From Candidatus Phosphitivorax anaerolimi (lineage in GTDB: Bacteria > Desulfobacterota > Desulfomonilia > UBA1062): a DNA stretch of 64,000 bases. Location: contig MPOS01000055.1 of assembly GCA_001896555.1 (NCBI GenBank), forward strand, positions 1 through 64,000, read 5' to 3'. Under the pieces are notes generated by a model. That model saw only the letters and a program-made list of their open reading frames with translations. It was not told the DNA's origin and made no database searches. Each line of letters begins with the position of its first letter. The first letter of the stretch is position 1. Positions 41,868-50,474 of the stretch are shown in pieces. Made by a program: the position numbers and the translations under genes.

Positions 41868-44378
41868 ATGACGGCATACACCAATCGATTTCGGATCACA
41901 GAGCATCTCGGGTTTCTGGGCGTGCTTATCGGGCTCGTCTTCTGGATCGGCGAGGCCCTGATCCGTGTGTACCTCTCCCACAACAAGAGCTTCACCGAGG
42001 AAATCCTGTCGAGGGATGTCCATGAAATAGCGGTTCACACCGGCTTTCTGGTCGTGATCGCAGCCTTCGGTTTCCTGGCACAGGCACTTGTGGCGAAAAG
42101 GAGGGAGGCAGAGAAGTCCCTCGAAGAGAACGAGCGCAAACACCAGCTCATCTTCGAAACCCTCACGGATGTGATCTTTTCACTCGATGCCCAAGGCAGG
42201 ATCACCTACTTAAGCCCGCAGTTCGAAAATATCACCGGGTACCGGATCAAAGACATCTACGGCCGCCCCTACATGGATATTATCGATCCTGAATATCATG
42301 AACGAGCCATGGAGATGTTCCAGCAGGGACTGTCCGGGAAAGATGTGCCCATGTATCGTATGGATATCGTGGCAGCGGACGGAAGGAGAATCCCTGTCGA
42401 AATCAATGCCAAGACCGTGTGGGACAGTGCGGGCAGGCCCATTGGCAGAATCGGCGTAGGCCGGGACCTGACCCAGCGCTTGGAGGTGGAGGCGGCCCTG
42501 CGCGAGAGCGAGGAGAAGTTCAGGGTTCTGGCTGATTCCACGCCCACGGCCATCATGCTCTATCAGAATGACAAATGGACCTATGCAAATCAGGCTGCCG
42601 AGAAGATCAGCGGATACAGCGCAGAAGAGCTCAGGACCATGAACTTCTGGGACATTGTACATCCCGACTACCGGCAAATGGTCCAGCAACGAGGCCAGAA
42701 ACGCCAGCAGGGCGAGGACACTATCCGGCGTTACGAGTTCAAGATCATCTCCAAGCAGGGAAAAGAGACATGGGTGGACCTCTCAGGCGCATCCACCATG
42801 CTGAACGGAAGCCCGGCAGGGATCATCTCGGTCATGGACATCACCGACCGCAAGATTGCCGAGGAGGCACTGCGTGAGAGCGAGGCCAAATACCGATCCA
42901 TTCTCGAGAACATCAGAGAGGGCTATTTCGAGCTTGATCTCAGCGGCATCTTCGTTTTTTTCAACGAATCCCTGTGCACGATCTTTGATTACCCGAGAGA
43001 CAGGCTCCTGGGGACCAATGTCCGCAGCCTTATCCCCCCGAAATCCAGAAGTATGATCGACCGTGTGATGGAGCAGATCAGGCAGACCGGCCTGTCGGAA
43101 GAGATCATCGACCTCGACATCAGCAAAGGCAGCGGAGTCAGAGGGACCATTGCCATGACCATGTCTGCTATCCGTGATTCCTCGGGCGATATCACCGGCT
43201 TCAGGGGTATTGCCCGGGATGTGACGGAGCACAAGCGGCTTGAGACCCAGCTCCTGCAGGCCCAAAAGATGGAGGCCATCGGGCCCCTTGCCGGAGGCCT
43301 TGCCCACGACTTCAACAACCTTCTCATGGCCATCCAGGGAAACATATCCCTCTTAAGCCTCAACCCGCAAGCGTCAAGTCTCGACCCCAAGAGGATCGAG
43401 AACATCGAGCAGTGCATACGGAGCGGGTCCGAGCTCACCAGGCAGCTCCTCGGTTTCGCACGGGGCGGGAAGTACGAGGTGGCTCCCACCGACCTGAACA
43501 AGCTTGTCCTCAAGACATCGGATATGTTCGGCCACGCCAAGAAGGAGATCTCTGTGCATACCGAGCTCCAGGATGATCTCTGGAGTGTGGAAGTGGACAA
43601 GGGGCAGATCGAGCAAGTCCTGCTCAATCTGTATGTGAATGCATGGCATGCCATGCCCGGAGGCGGGCAACTCCTGCTGAAGTCCGAGAACCTGCATCTC
43701 GATGAGGCCTTTGTCAGGGCCTATGAGGCAGAGCCCGGAAGGTATGTCCGGATTTCGGTCACCGACACCGGAGTGGGGATGGACGAGAAAACCCTCCAGC
43801 GGGTGTTCGAGCCTTTCTTCACCACCAGGGACAAGTCGCAGGGCTCAGGTCTCGGACTCACCTCGGCCTACAGTATCGTCCGCAATCACGGAGGCTTCAT
43901 CAGCGTGTACAGCGAGGTGGGTATAGGGTCCACCTTCAATATCTACCTGCCGGCTTCAGACAAGACCGTTGAGGAATGTGAAGAGACAACCCCCGGCAAG
44001 ATCGTAACAGGCACCGAATGCGTGCTTCTCATCGACGACGAGGACATGATCCTCGAGGTAGGATGCGAGATCCTTGAGAAGCTCGGCTATTCGGTCCTGA
44101 AGGCGGGAAGCGGCAACGAGGCGCTGCAGCTGTTCCACGAGCATAAAAACGACATCGACCTGGTGATCCTTGACATGATCATGCCCGAAATCGGCGGCTC
44201 CGAGGTCTTCGACCGGATCAGGGCCGAAGCACCCGGAGTCAAAGTCATCCTCTCCAGCGGCTACAGCATGAACCACGACGCAGATGACATCATGAAACGC
44301 GGGTGCAACGGGTTCATCCAGAAACCCTTCGACATCCAGACCCTGTCCGAGAAGATCCGGGCCGTTCTCGATTCATAG
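41868..44378 (+). CDS. Membrane-bound triple-PAS hybrid histidine kinase
   Basis: 836 residues from ATG 41868 (GAGG six bases before). Two helices near the N-terminus (about 13-33 and 52-74) flank a short periplasmic loop. Three PAS domains follow (starting near 95, 218 and 342; signals include IFSLDAQGRITYLSPQF, SGYSAEELRTMNFWDIV and YFELDLSGIFVFFNESL). The HisKA box is LAGGLAHDFNNLLMAIQG. The HATPase has NLYVNAWHAMPG, TDTGVGMDEKTLQRVFEPFF and GSGLGLTSAYSIVR. The receiver domain has VLLIDDEDM, LVILDMIMPE and IQKPFDI. No dedicated output regulator is adjacent. Confidence 0.94.
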   Translation: MTAYTNRFRITEHLGFLGVLIGLVFWIGEALIRVYLSHNKSFTEEILSRDVHEIAVHTGFLVVIAAFGFLAQALVAKRREAEKSLEENERKHQLIFETLTDVIFSLDAQGRITYLSPQFENITGYRIKDIYGRPYMDIIDPEYHERAMEMFQQGLSGKDVPMYRMDIVAADGRRIPVEINAKTVWDSAGRPIGRIGVGRDLTQRLEVEAALRESEEKFRVLADSTPTAIMLYQNDKWTYANQAAEKISGYSAEELRTMNFWDIVHPDYRQMVQQRGQKRQQGEDTIRRYEFKIISKQGKETWVDLSGASTMLNGSPAGIISVMDITDRKIAEEALRESEAKYRSILENIREGYFELDLSGIFVFFNESLCTIFDYPRDRLLGTNVRSLIPPKSRSMIDRVMEQIRQTGLSEEIIDLDISKGSGVRGTIAMTMSAIRDSSGDITGFRGIARDVTEHKRLETQLLQAQKMEAIGPLAGGLAHDFNNLLMAIQGNISLLSLNPQASSLDPKRIENIEQCIRSGSELTRQLLGFARGGKYEVAPTDLNKLVLKTSDMFGHAKKEISVHTELQDDLWSVEVDKGQIEQVLLNLYVNAWHAMPGGGQLLLKSENLHLDEAFVRAYEAEPGRYVRISVTDTGVGMDEKTLQRVFEPFFTTRDKSQGSGLGLTSAYSIVRNHGGFISVYSEVGIGSTFNIYLPASDKTVEECEETTPGKIVTGTECVLLIDDEDMILEVGCEILEKLGYSVLKAGSGNEALQLFHEHKNDIDLVILDMIMPEIGGSEVFDRIRAEAPGVKVILSSGYSMNHDADDIMKRGCNGFIQKPFDIQTLSEKIRAVLDS

Positions 44379-44464
44379 AAGCGAAAAGAGCCCTTTCCTC
44401 TGGTATTGAATCGCCGGGTCCCCTTCCCATCATGTATTGTATGATCAATCATTTTGGAGGGGGT

Positions 44465-45034
44465 ATGAAAAGAATTCTCTGTCCACTGGTTGCCCTGGGT
44501 TTTGTCATGTGCCTGCCTGCCGGCCTGCATGCGACGCTCGTAACATACGCGGTCTCTCCTCTGAACTATGGTATTTCCGATGCATGGCAATACCGCTACG
44601 ATATTTTCAATGACACGCCCGATACCATCTGCTCCCTGACTCTCTACATCCCCGGCGATTCTCCAGAAGGCTATGCCCGGCAGGGTGACATTCTCTCAGT
44701 CAACGGGCTGCCCGACGGGTGGATGCACGAATCCATCGGCAACCTGTGGCACTTCGAGTCGTATGACGACTACATGGGTTTCCATGACACGGCAGATGAT
44801 ATCCAGCCCGGCGGCAGGTGGAGTTTCTCCGTGAGCTTTGTTTCCTTCCTTTCCGGCATGCCCGGCAGCCAGCATTTTGATGTGGTACGTCACTGCCTGT
44901 CCATGCCGGATCTCTTCGTAGCAGAGCACGGGACGACCGTGCCTGGGTCGGCCCCGGTGCCCGAGCCGATAACGCTGCTCCTGTTCATCTCGGGATTTCT
45001 CGGTATGGCAGGACACAGGCTCGGAAGAAAGTGA
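44465..45034 (+). CDS. PEP-CTERM sorted exported protein
   Basis: 189 residues from ATG 44465, directly after TTTTGGAGGGGGT. The signal peptide (MKRILCPLVALGFVMCLPAG) ends around LHA. The mature region, rich in aromatic and acidic residues, has no family I can name (YGISDAWQYRYDIFNDTPDT). The C-terminus is a clear PEP-CTERM signal: VPEPITLLLFISGFLGMAGH followed by RLGRK. Such signals are recognised by an exosortase, usually in bacteria that make exopolysaccharide. No exosortase gene is in this window. The upstream frame to 44303 overlaps the kinase and is spurious. Confidence 0.88.
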   Translation: MKRILCPLVALGFVMCLPAGLHATLVTYAVSPLNYGISDAWQYRYDIFNDTPDTICSLTLYIPGDSPEGYARQGDILSVNGLPDGWMHESIGNLWHFESYDDYMGFHDTADDIQPGGRWSFSVSFVSFLSGMPGSQHFDVVRHCLSMPDLFVAEHGTTVPGSAPVPEPITLLLFISGFLGMAGHRLGRK

Positions 45035-45384
45035 ACGAGGCGGATGCTGTGACCAGGCAAGAGGTAAAAGAAGATCTTCTGGCAAAGGTGCACTCCATCA
45101 GTGACCTCGCTTCTTACCAGGATCATTCCGTGGTGAGCAGGGAGATCATCTCGAAACCCACAGGTACGGTGAGCGTCTTTGCCTTTGATACAGCAGAGGG
45201 CTTAAGCGAGCACACCGCTCCATTCGACGCCCTGGTGTATATCCTGGAGGGCCGGGCAGAGGTGTACATCGAGGGATCGCCGCACTTGCTCAAACAAGGC
45301 GAGATGATCATCATGCCCGCCCACAAGCCGCATGCGGTGAAGGCGGTTTCCCGCTTCAAGATGCTGCTCGTGCTGATCAAATAG
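45031..45384 (+). CDS. Cupin domain protein
   Basis: 117 residues, a single conserved barrel. Cupin motif 1 is EHTAPFDALVYILEGRAEVYIEG and motif 2 is LKQGEMIIMPAHKPHAVKAV. One histidine of motif 1 and two of motif 2 could hold a metal. It starts at GTG 45031, overlapping the PEP-CTERM gene stop (GTGA); GTG 45049 with GAGG upstream is an alternative. Small cupins of this type often bind small molecules; the role is not known. Confidence 0.88.
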   Translation: MNEADAVTRQEVKEDLLAKVHSISDLASYQDHSVVSREIISKPTGTVSVFAFDTAEGLSEHTAPFDALVYILEGRAEVYIEGSPHLLKQGEMIIMPAHKPHAVKAVSRFKMLLVLIK

Positions 45385-45522
45385 CAGGAGCGCTGCCCGC
45401 CTTCCGGCTCACTGATCCTCAGTCTTCTGTTATTCTGGCAAAGGGGTGAAAGGAAAAGATCGATGTTCGTCAAGGCAGAAGAAATCCTGGCCCTGCACAT
45501 GTCACTGCTGTAGAATCACGCC

Positions 45523-46104
45523 ATGAAGCACGTACTCATCCTCCTGGCAAACGGATTCGAGGTGTATGAGGCGGCCGCGTTCACCGACGTGCTCGGCTGG
45601 GCCGACACCTTTGGGACCGAGCACATTCGGGTGATCACCGCAGGCCTCCACCCTGAGCTCACCTGCACCTTCGGCCACCAGACCGTCCCCGCCGCGCTGG
45701 TCCACGAGCTGGACCTCGACGGGATCAATGCCCTGGCGATTCCCGGCGGGTTCGGCACGGCGGGCTTTTACGAAGATTCCTTTTCCGAGGAGTTCCTGGA
45801 GGTGATCCGTGACTTCGCCCGAAGCGGGAAGCCTGTCGCCGCGGTGTGCGTCGCCTCTCTGTGCCTGGGGATGAGCGGGGTCCTTAAAGGGAGATCAGCA
45901 ACCACCTACCATCTCGAGGAGCACAAGAAGAAGCAGCTCGCAGCCACAGGGGCCGTGGTGCAGGATAAACGGATCGTCAGGGACGGGAACCTCATCACAT
46001 CCACCTCGCCGGGCACGGCGATCGACGTGGCCTTCCTGCTGCTCGAGATCCTCACCTCGCGGGAGAATGCTGACCACATCAGGGAGCTGATGGGCTTTGT
46101 ATGA
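45523..46104 (+). CDS. DJ-1/PfpI family protein
   Basis: 193 residues of the DJ-1/ThiJ/PfpI superfamily. The start KHVLILLANGFEVYEAAAFTDVL carries the conserved glutamate. LAIPGGFGTAGFYE and PVAAVCVASLCLGMSGVLKG hold the nucleophile elbow with the reactive cysteine. Then come TYHLEEHKKKQL and LITSTSPGTAIDVAFLLLEIL. Its likely role is protein or small-molecule deglycase, glyoxalase or chaperone; family members vary and the sequence alone cannot decide. It converges with pckG. Confidence 0.93.
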   Translation: MKHVLILLANGFEVYEAAAFTDVLGWADTFGTEHIRVITAGLHPELTCTFGHQTVPAALVHELDLDGINALAIPGGFGTAGFYEDSFSEEFLEVIRDFARSGKPVAAVCVASLCLGMSGVLKGRSATTYHLEEHKKKQLAATGAVVQDKRIVRDGNLITSTSPGTAIDVAFLLLEILTSRENADHIRELMGFV

Positions 46105-46111
46105 ACCGTGA

Positions 46112-46153
46112 AACAGGGCGCGGACAGGGCTTTGCACCCTGCCCTGCCCTGTT
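46112..46153. terminator. Bidirectional terminator between the DJ-1 gene and pckG
   Basis: AACAGGGC (46112-46119) pairs with GCCCTGTT (46146-46153), and an inner stem CAGGG/CCCTG (46125-46129, 46137-46141) continues it. It sits between converging genes, 8 bases after the DJ-1 gene stop. A second small dyad, CGTATA/TATACG (46172-46192), covers the pckG stop. Confidence 0.65.
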
Positions 46154-46185
46154 CAGAACAATTAGGACTCTCGTATAGGCGAGGC

Positions 46186-47967
46186 TTATACGCCCAGACG
46201 CGCCTTGAGCTCATCGAGCTGCTTCTTCATGCGCGCCGGCAGGCGTCTGCCGAACTGGGCGAAGTGCTCCTCCAGACTCGGGATCTCGGCCTTCCAGGCG
46301 TCCGAATTCACGGCAAGCAGCTCCTTCATGTTCTCGGCGGGAATGTTCAGGCCCGTGAGGTCGAGCCCTCCGTCCTCGGGCAGGAGGCCGATTGGGGTCT
46401 TCCGGGCTCCAACCTTGCCCTCGATGCGCTCGCACATCCATTTGAGCACGCGGCTGTTCTCGCCGAAGCCGGGCCAGAGGAACTTGCCCTGGCCGTTCTT
46501 GCGGAACCAGTTCACATAGAAGATCTTAGGCGCCTTCTCGCCCAGCCGGTCGCCCATATCGAGCCAGTGCTGGAAATAGTCGCCCATGTTGTAGCCGCAG
46601 AAGGGCTTCATGGCGAAGGGGTCGCGCCTGAGGTTGCCGATGTCGCCGATATTGGCGGCCGTGGTCTCTGACGAGGCGGTTGCGCCGAGGAACACCCCGT
46701 GGTCCCAGTTGAAGGCCTCGTTCACCAGGGGCACCACGCCCGCGCGCCTGCCGCCGAAGATGAAGATGTCGATGGGGACACCTTCGGGCTTTTCCCAGTC
46801 GCTGCAGATGATCGGGCACTGGCTGGCGGGAGCGGTGAACCGGGCATTGGGGTGAGCGGCCGGATCCGTGTTGCCTGGATTCCAGTCGCGGCCCTTCCAG
46901 TCAATGGCGTGGGCTGGCGGCTCTCCGTCCATGCCTTCCCACCAGATGTCGCCGTCGTCGGTGAGCGCGCAGTTGGTGAAGATGATGTTCTCGCGGAGCG
47001 TATCCATGGCCATGGGGTTGGAACTGTATGACGTTCCGGGCGCGACGCCGAAGAACCCTGCCTCGGGGTTGATGGCATAGAGCCTGCCGTCAGGGCCGAT
47101 CTTCATCCAGGCGATGTCATCTCCGATGGTCTCGCACTTCCACCCTTCGATCGTGGGCTGGAGCATGGCCAGGTTGGTCTTGCCGCACGCCGAGGGGAAG
47201 GCCGCCGCGATATGGAACTGCCTGCCCTCCGGGTTTGTCAGCCTGAGGATCAGCATGTGCTCGGCCATCCAGCCTTCGCGCCGGGCCATGGCGGAGGCGA
47301 TCCTTAAGGCCAGACACTTCTTGCCCAGCAGGGCGTTGCCGCCGTAGCCCGATCCATACGACCAGATCAGGTTCTCCTCGGGGAAGTGGCTGATGTATTT
47401 CTTTTCCATGGGAGCGCAGGGCCAGGAAACATCCTTCTGCCCGGGCGCGAGCGGGGCCCCCACGGAGTGCAGGCAGGGAATGAACTCGCCGTCTGAGCCC
47501 AGGATGTCCAACACCCTTGTTCCGACCCGGGTCATGATGTGCATGTTGCACACCACATAGGGGCTGTCCGTGATCTCGATGCCGATCTTGGCGATGGGCG
47601 AACCGATGGGACCCATGGAAAAGGGAATCACATACATGGTGCGGCCCTTCATGCATCCCTGGTACAGGTCCTTCATAACGGCCTTGAGCTCGCCGGGTTC
47701 GATCCAGTTGTTGGTAGGACCGGCATCGTCCTGTTCCCTGGTGCTGATATAGGTGCGGTCCTCCACCCGGGCAACGTCGCTCGGATGAGAACGGAACAGG
47801 ACACTGTTGGGCCGCTTCTTTAACGGAATTGCGCTTCCGTTTGCTATGGTCTGTGCGATCAATCGATCATACTCTTCCTTGGTGCCGTCGCACCAGTATA
47901 CCCGGTCGGGCTGGCAGAGCTGTTCTATCTCCTGAACCCAACTGCGGAGCCTCTCATGCCTGATCAT
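46186..47967 (-). CDS. pckG: Phosphoenolpyruvate carboxykinase (GTP)
   Basis: 593-residue cytosolic enzyme converting oxaloacetate and GTP to PEP, CO2 and GDP. Hallmarks: the P-loop with reactive cysteine [26 protein letters not shown] for metal binding, [14 protein letters not shown], and the guanine-binding region [17 protein letters not shown] with [14 protein letters not shown]. The full length is normal. A consensus promoter lies 50-80 bases upstream. It supports gluconeogenesis from acetate or fatty acids, in line with the acyl-CoA ligases in the window. Confidence 0.98.
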   Translation of the reverse strand: MIRHERLRSWVQEIEQLCQPDRVYWCDGTKEEYDRLIAQTIANGSAIPLKKRPNSVLFRSHPSDVARVEDRTYISTREQDDAGPTNNWIEPGELKAVMKDLYQGCMKGRTMYVIPFSMGPIGSPIAKIGIEITDSPYVVCNMHIMTRVGTRVLDILGSDGEFIPCLHSVGAPLAPGQKDVSWPCAPMEKKYISHFPEENLIWSYGSGYGGNALLGKKCLALRIASAMARREGWMAEHMLILRLTNPEGRQFHIAAAFPSACGKTNLAMLQPTIEGWKCETIGDDIAWMKIGPDGRLYAINPEAGFFGVAPGTSYSSNPMAMDTLRENIIFTNCALTDDGDIWWEGMDGEPPAHAIDWKGRDWNPGNTDPAAHPNARFTAPASQCPIICSDWEKPEGVPIDIFIFGGRRAGVVPLVNEAFNWDHGVFLGATASSETTAANIGDIGNLRRDPFAMKPFCGYNMGDYFQHWLDMGDRLGEKAPKIFYVNWFRKNGQGKFLWPGFGENSRVLKWMCERIEGKVGARKTPIGLLPEDGGLDLTGLNIPAENMKELLAVNSDAWKAEIPSLEEHFAQFGRRLPARMKKQLDELKARLGV

Positions 47968-48019
47968 GACTGAATATTCCCCTTTCGTGGTTTCTCTCTC
48001 GCCAGGTTACAAACGCGGG

Positions 48020-48048
48020 ATTATAACGAATGAATAATCAGTTTTCAA
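48020..48048 (-). promoter_or_regulatory. Strong sigma-70 promoter of pckG
   Basis: On the minus strand TTGAAA (48043-48048), 17 bases, TATAAT (48020-48025). The -10 box is perfect. AT-rich DNA extends upstream to about 48085. Confidence 0.8.
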
Positions 48049-48292
48049 TAAATTTTATCAACTCTTAGATTATTTTGGCATAGTAAGAATCTGCCGCGTT
48101 GTTATTCCCTCAGTTTTTTCACCAGTAGATGGACTTCGTTATACTTTTTGCCTGTTTCAGGATACCTCATACGGAATCACTTTGTTATTTTGCCGTTATT
48201 CCGGCTTACGATACAGCACGCCCTCCGGCCCGCGTGCATCGCCCTCGGCAAGCTTGGCAGCCCGGGAAAGCCGCGTGCATCCCTCATGTGCG
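48049..48292. other. Intergenic region between pckG and the Crp/Fnr gene
   Basis: About 245 bases between the pckG promoter and the stop of the regulator gene. AT-rich on the left, GC-rich on the right. No gene or clear hairpin is seen. Confidence 0.4.
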
Positions 48293-48985
48293 TCATTCAT
48301 CGTCATTGGTGGGACCGCCCCCTTGAGCGATCAGGTTCAGGCCCGGCCGGGAGAGAACAATGATGGACCTGCCTTCCAGTCTCAGGAGGCCGTCCTCGCT
48401 CATGCGCTTGAGAACCCGCGAGAGCGTCTCGGGCGTGGCGCCTATGATCTTTGCCAGCTCCCTGTGTGAAAAGCGCAGATCGATCCGGTCGTCCCCTCCC
48501 TCCTGATCGAGGGAGTTGACCAGGAAGGCGGCAAGCCGCTGGGGAATCTCCTTCAGCGAGAGAGACTCGATCAGGTCGATGGATTCCTTGAGCCTGCGTG
48601 AAAGGGCCAGGACCATATTGAACAGCAGCGAGGGCTCCTTTCTGGCCACCGATTCGAGCACCTCGGCGGGAAAGAGCAGGATCCGTGTATCTTCCAGGGC
48701 CATGGCCCCTGCAGGGGAAACCTGGTCGGTCAGGGCAGTCAGGCAGAAAGGCTCTCCCGGTCCGAAAACAAAGACCGTCTGCTCCCTGCCTTCGGGCGTG
48801 GACTTGAAGATCTTCACCCTCCCCCACACCACGAGGTGGAGTCCCCGCGACTCCTGGGCATCGGCAAAGATCATCTGCCCCGCCCGGATGTTTTTTTCAC
48901 GGGCGCATTGGGCAAGGGTCTCCATCTGCTCGGCAGGCAGGCCTGCAAACAGCGGGATGTGAAGCAGAACACTCAGCGCATCCAT
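48293..48985 (-). CDS. Crp/Fnr family transcription regulator
   Basis: 230 residues. The N-terminal cyclic-nucleotide-binding-like fold (about 8-120) runs IPLFAGLPAEQMETLAQCAREKN to LVVWGRVKIFKSTPEGREQTVFVFGPGE. A dimer helix follows (about 125-150), then a winged helix with recognition helix IGATPETLSRVLKRMSEDG. Its E-x-x-S-R matches FNR, where these residues read TTGAT half-sites. FNR's cluster-binding cysteine set is absent: only Cys27 is near the N-terminus, with one more Cys near 80. So it probably senses something other than oxygen through an Fe-S cluster, as Dnr- or CooA-like proteins do. A perfect TTGAT-N4-ATCAA site lies just upstream. Start ATG 48985 follows TAGGGG. Confidence 0.93.
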   Translation of the reverse strand: MDALSVLLHIPLFAGLPAEQMETLAQCAREKNIRAGQMIFADAQESRGLHLVVWGRVKIFKSTPEGREQTVFVFGPGEPFCLTALTDQVSPAGAMALEDTRILLFPAEVLESVARKEPSLLFNMVLALSRRLKESIDLIESLSLKEIPQRLAAFLVNSLDQEGGDDRIDLRFSHRELAKIIGATPETLSRVLKRMSEDGLLRLEGRSIIVLSRPGLNLIAQGGGPTNDDE

Positions 48986-49011
48986 AGGGAACCCCTATTT
49001 TGCTTTTTGTT

Positions 49012-49025
49012 GATGCAGATCAATG
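49012..49025. promoter_or_regulatory. Consensus FNR box between the Crp/Fnr gene and the HesB-like gene
   Basis: TTGAT, GCAG, ATCAA is a perfect FNR-type site in a divergent region of 116 bases. For the plus-strand operon, GATAAC at 49048-49053 can serve as -10 box. That would place the start near 49060 and the box centre at -41.5, the classic activation position. Towards the Crp/Fnr gene the box lies close to its start and could repress it. Confidence 0.8.
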
Positions 49026-49101
49026 TTTTTCTCCCGCGCATGCTCGATAACCGGTTTAGGCAGTACTACCAAAAAGCCATGAACCATGAAAGGAGGAATT
49101 T

Positions 49102-49398
49102 ATGATGATCACGCTGACCGAGAATGGAAAAAAGCAGCTCGCCAGATTCACCTCCCGGCATGACAATCCGGTTGTGCGCATCCTTCTGGGTTTCGGTTGA
49201 GGAGGCCCGCAGCTGCGGCTGGCTCTGGATGAGCCAAAAGACGGCGATCAGACCTTCCGGGTGGATGGATTCACCTTTGTGGTGGCATCCGATGTCCGGG
49301 AATTCGCCGGCGATATCACCATAGACGGATCGTTCCTGGGCTTGCGGGTCATCTCCCGTCTCAATCCGCAGGGTCTTTCGAATTCCTGTTCAGGATGA
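49102..49398 (+). CDS. HesB/IscA-like protein with in-frame TGA, probable selenoprotein
   Basis: 98 codons plus stop, if TGA at 49198-49200 is read as selenocysteine (residue 33). The start ATG 49102 (or 49105) follows AAAGGAGG. Before the TGA: ITLTENGKKQLARFTS and VVRILLGFG. After it, in the same frame: GGPQLRLALDEPKDGDQTF, FTFVVASDVREFAGDITIDG and a C-terminal SNSCSG. In IscA/HesB proteins the TGA position is the first cluster-ligand cysteine and SNSCSG aligns with the C-x-C-G tail. GxGU-GGP with LALDEP after it matches the known HesB-like selenoprotein family. Two hairpins follow the TGA: CCGC-AGCT-GCGG (49207-49218) and GGCT-N7-AGCC (49221-49235). Either might be part of a bacterial SECIS element. 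Unless Sec is allowed, gene finders will miss or split it. It leads an operon with the Fe-S and cytochrome subunits. Confidence 0.85.
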
Positions 49399-49469
49399 GG
49401 ACTTATGTGGTACAATTGTTTTGGGTATTTTTTCCTCTGAGTTGATGCGATTGATCCGGAGGTGATGCA

Positions 49470-50474
49470 ATGGGTGATGGAAAGAAACGCGGCATCACGC
49501 GCAGGACCCTGCTCAAGACAACCCTCACCGCCGCCGTGTCAGCCGGTCTGGGGTCATCGGGACACGCACGTACAGACTCAGGCGGCGCTGTGGCAACCCT
49601 GATCGATATCAGCAGGTGCGACGGGTGCCCCGGCCGGGAAACCCCAGCCTGCATCCAGGCCTGCAGGGAGAAAAATCTCCAGCGCGTTCCCGAACCTGTA
49701 GACCCTCTGCCCAAGGTGTTCCCCCGCGGAAAGACCGAAGACTTCTCTGACAGGAAGCACCTGACCGGCAGGCTCACTCCCTACAACTATCTCTTCATCC
49801 ACAAGGCAGAGGTTGAGCACAACGGGAAAAGGTGGTCTCTCAACATCCCCAGGCGGTGCATGCACTGCGACAATCCGGCCTGCGCGACCATATGCCCCTT
49901 TGCAGCCAACCACAAGCACAAAACCGGGGCGGTGGTGATCGACAGCGAGATCTGCTTCGGCGGGGCCAAGTGCCGCACGGTCTGTCCCTGGAGCATACCG
50001 CAGCGCCAGTCCGGGGTCGGCATCTACCTGCAGATCGCACCCACCCTGGCCGGCAACGGAGTCATGTTCAAGTGCGATTTGTGCCACGACAGGCTGCTCG
50101 AGGGGAAAAACCCGGTGTGCGTGGATGCATGCCCCACAAAGGCCATGCTCTCAGGCCCCCGGGATGGCATCCACGCCGAGGCCCTGAAACGGGCCGGCCA
50201 AATAGGAGGCTACCTCTACGGCAGCGAGGAAAACGGCGGCACCGCCACGCTCTATGTCTCGCCCGTGCCCTTCGAGAAGATCGACGCCGCCATCGAAAAG
50301 GGTCCCGGAAGGCCTCATATGGCCCCGGTCGAGCGGCGCATGGCAAAGACCGACAGCCTGGCCAACTCGGTGCTCCTGTCTCCGGCCATCGGCCTGACTG
50401 CCGGGGTTCTGGCCGTGGCATTCGCCTTGAAGGGCAGAAAGAACAGCGGTTCTGAAAAGGAGCAGAAGCCATGA
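49470..50474 (+). CDS. Tat-exported four-cluster ferredoxin subunit, formate dehydrogenase beta / HybA type
   Basis: 334 residues. A twin-arginine signal (KKRGITRRTLLKTTLTAAV) points to export with a partner. Ferredoxin-like cysteine groups follow: RCDGCPGRETPACIQACREK, MHCDNPACATICPF, CFGGAKCRTVCPW and CDLCHDRLLEGKNPVCVDACP, enough for about four clusters. A C-terminal hydrophobic anchor (SVLLSPAIGLTAGVLAVAFAL) would tie it to the membrane. It passes electrons between a periplasmic catalytic subunit and a cytochrome b. GGAGG lies seven bases before ATG 49470. The stop overlaps the next gene. No catalytic molybdopterin or hydrogenase subunit is in the window. Confidence 0.92.
   Translation: MGDGKKRGITRRTLLKTTLTAAVSAGLGSSGHARTDSGGAVATLIDISRCDGCPGRETPACIQACREKNLQRVPEPVDPLPKVFPRGKTEDFSDRKHLTGRLTPYNYLFIHKAEVEHNGKRWSLNIPRRCMHCDNPACATICPFAANHKHKTGAVVIDSEICFGGAKCRTVCPWSIPQRQSGVGIYLQIAPTLAGNGVMFKCDLCHDRLLEGKNPVCVDACPTKAMLSGPRDGIHAEALKRAGQIGGYLYGSEENGGTATLYVSPVPFEKIDAAIEKGPGRPHMAPVERRMAKTDSLANSVLLSPAIGLTAGVLAVAFALKGRKNSGSEKEQKP

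Noticed and set aside
45463-45513. 16-codon frame (MFVKAEEILALHMSLL) before the DJ-1 gene
   Set aside because: Too short, with no motif. It may be a remnant of a lost gene but cannot be supported as one.
19247-49398. Genome-wide reassignment of TGA as a sense codon
   Set aside because: Many intact genes here end in TGA, with overlaps such as ATGA in iscS-iscU-nadA, so TGA works as stop in general.
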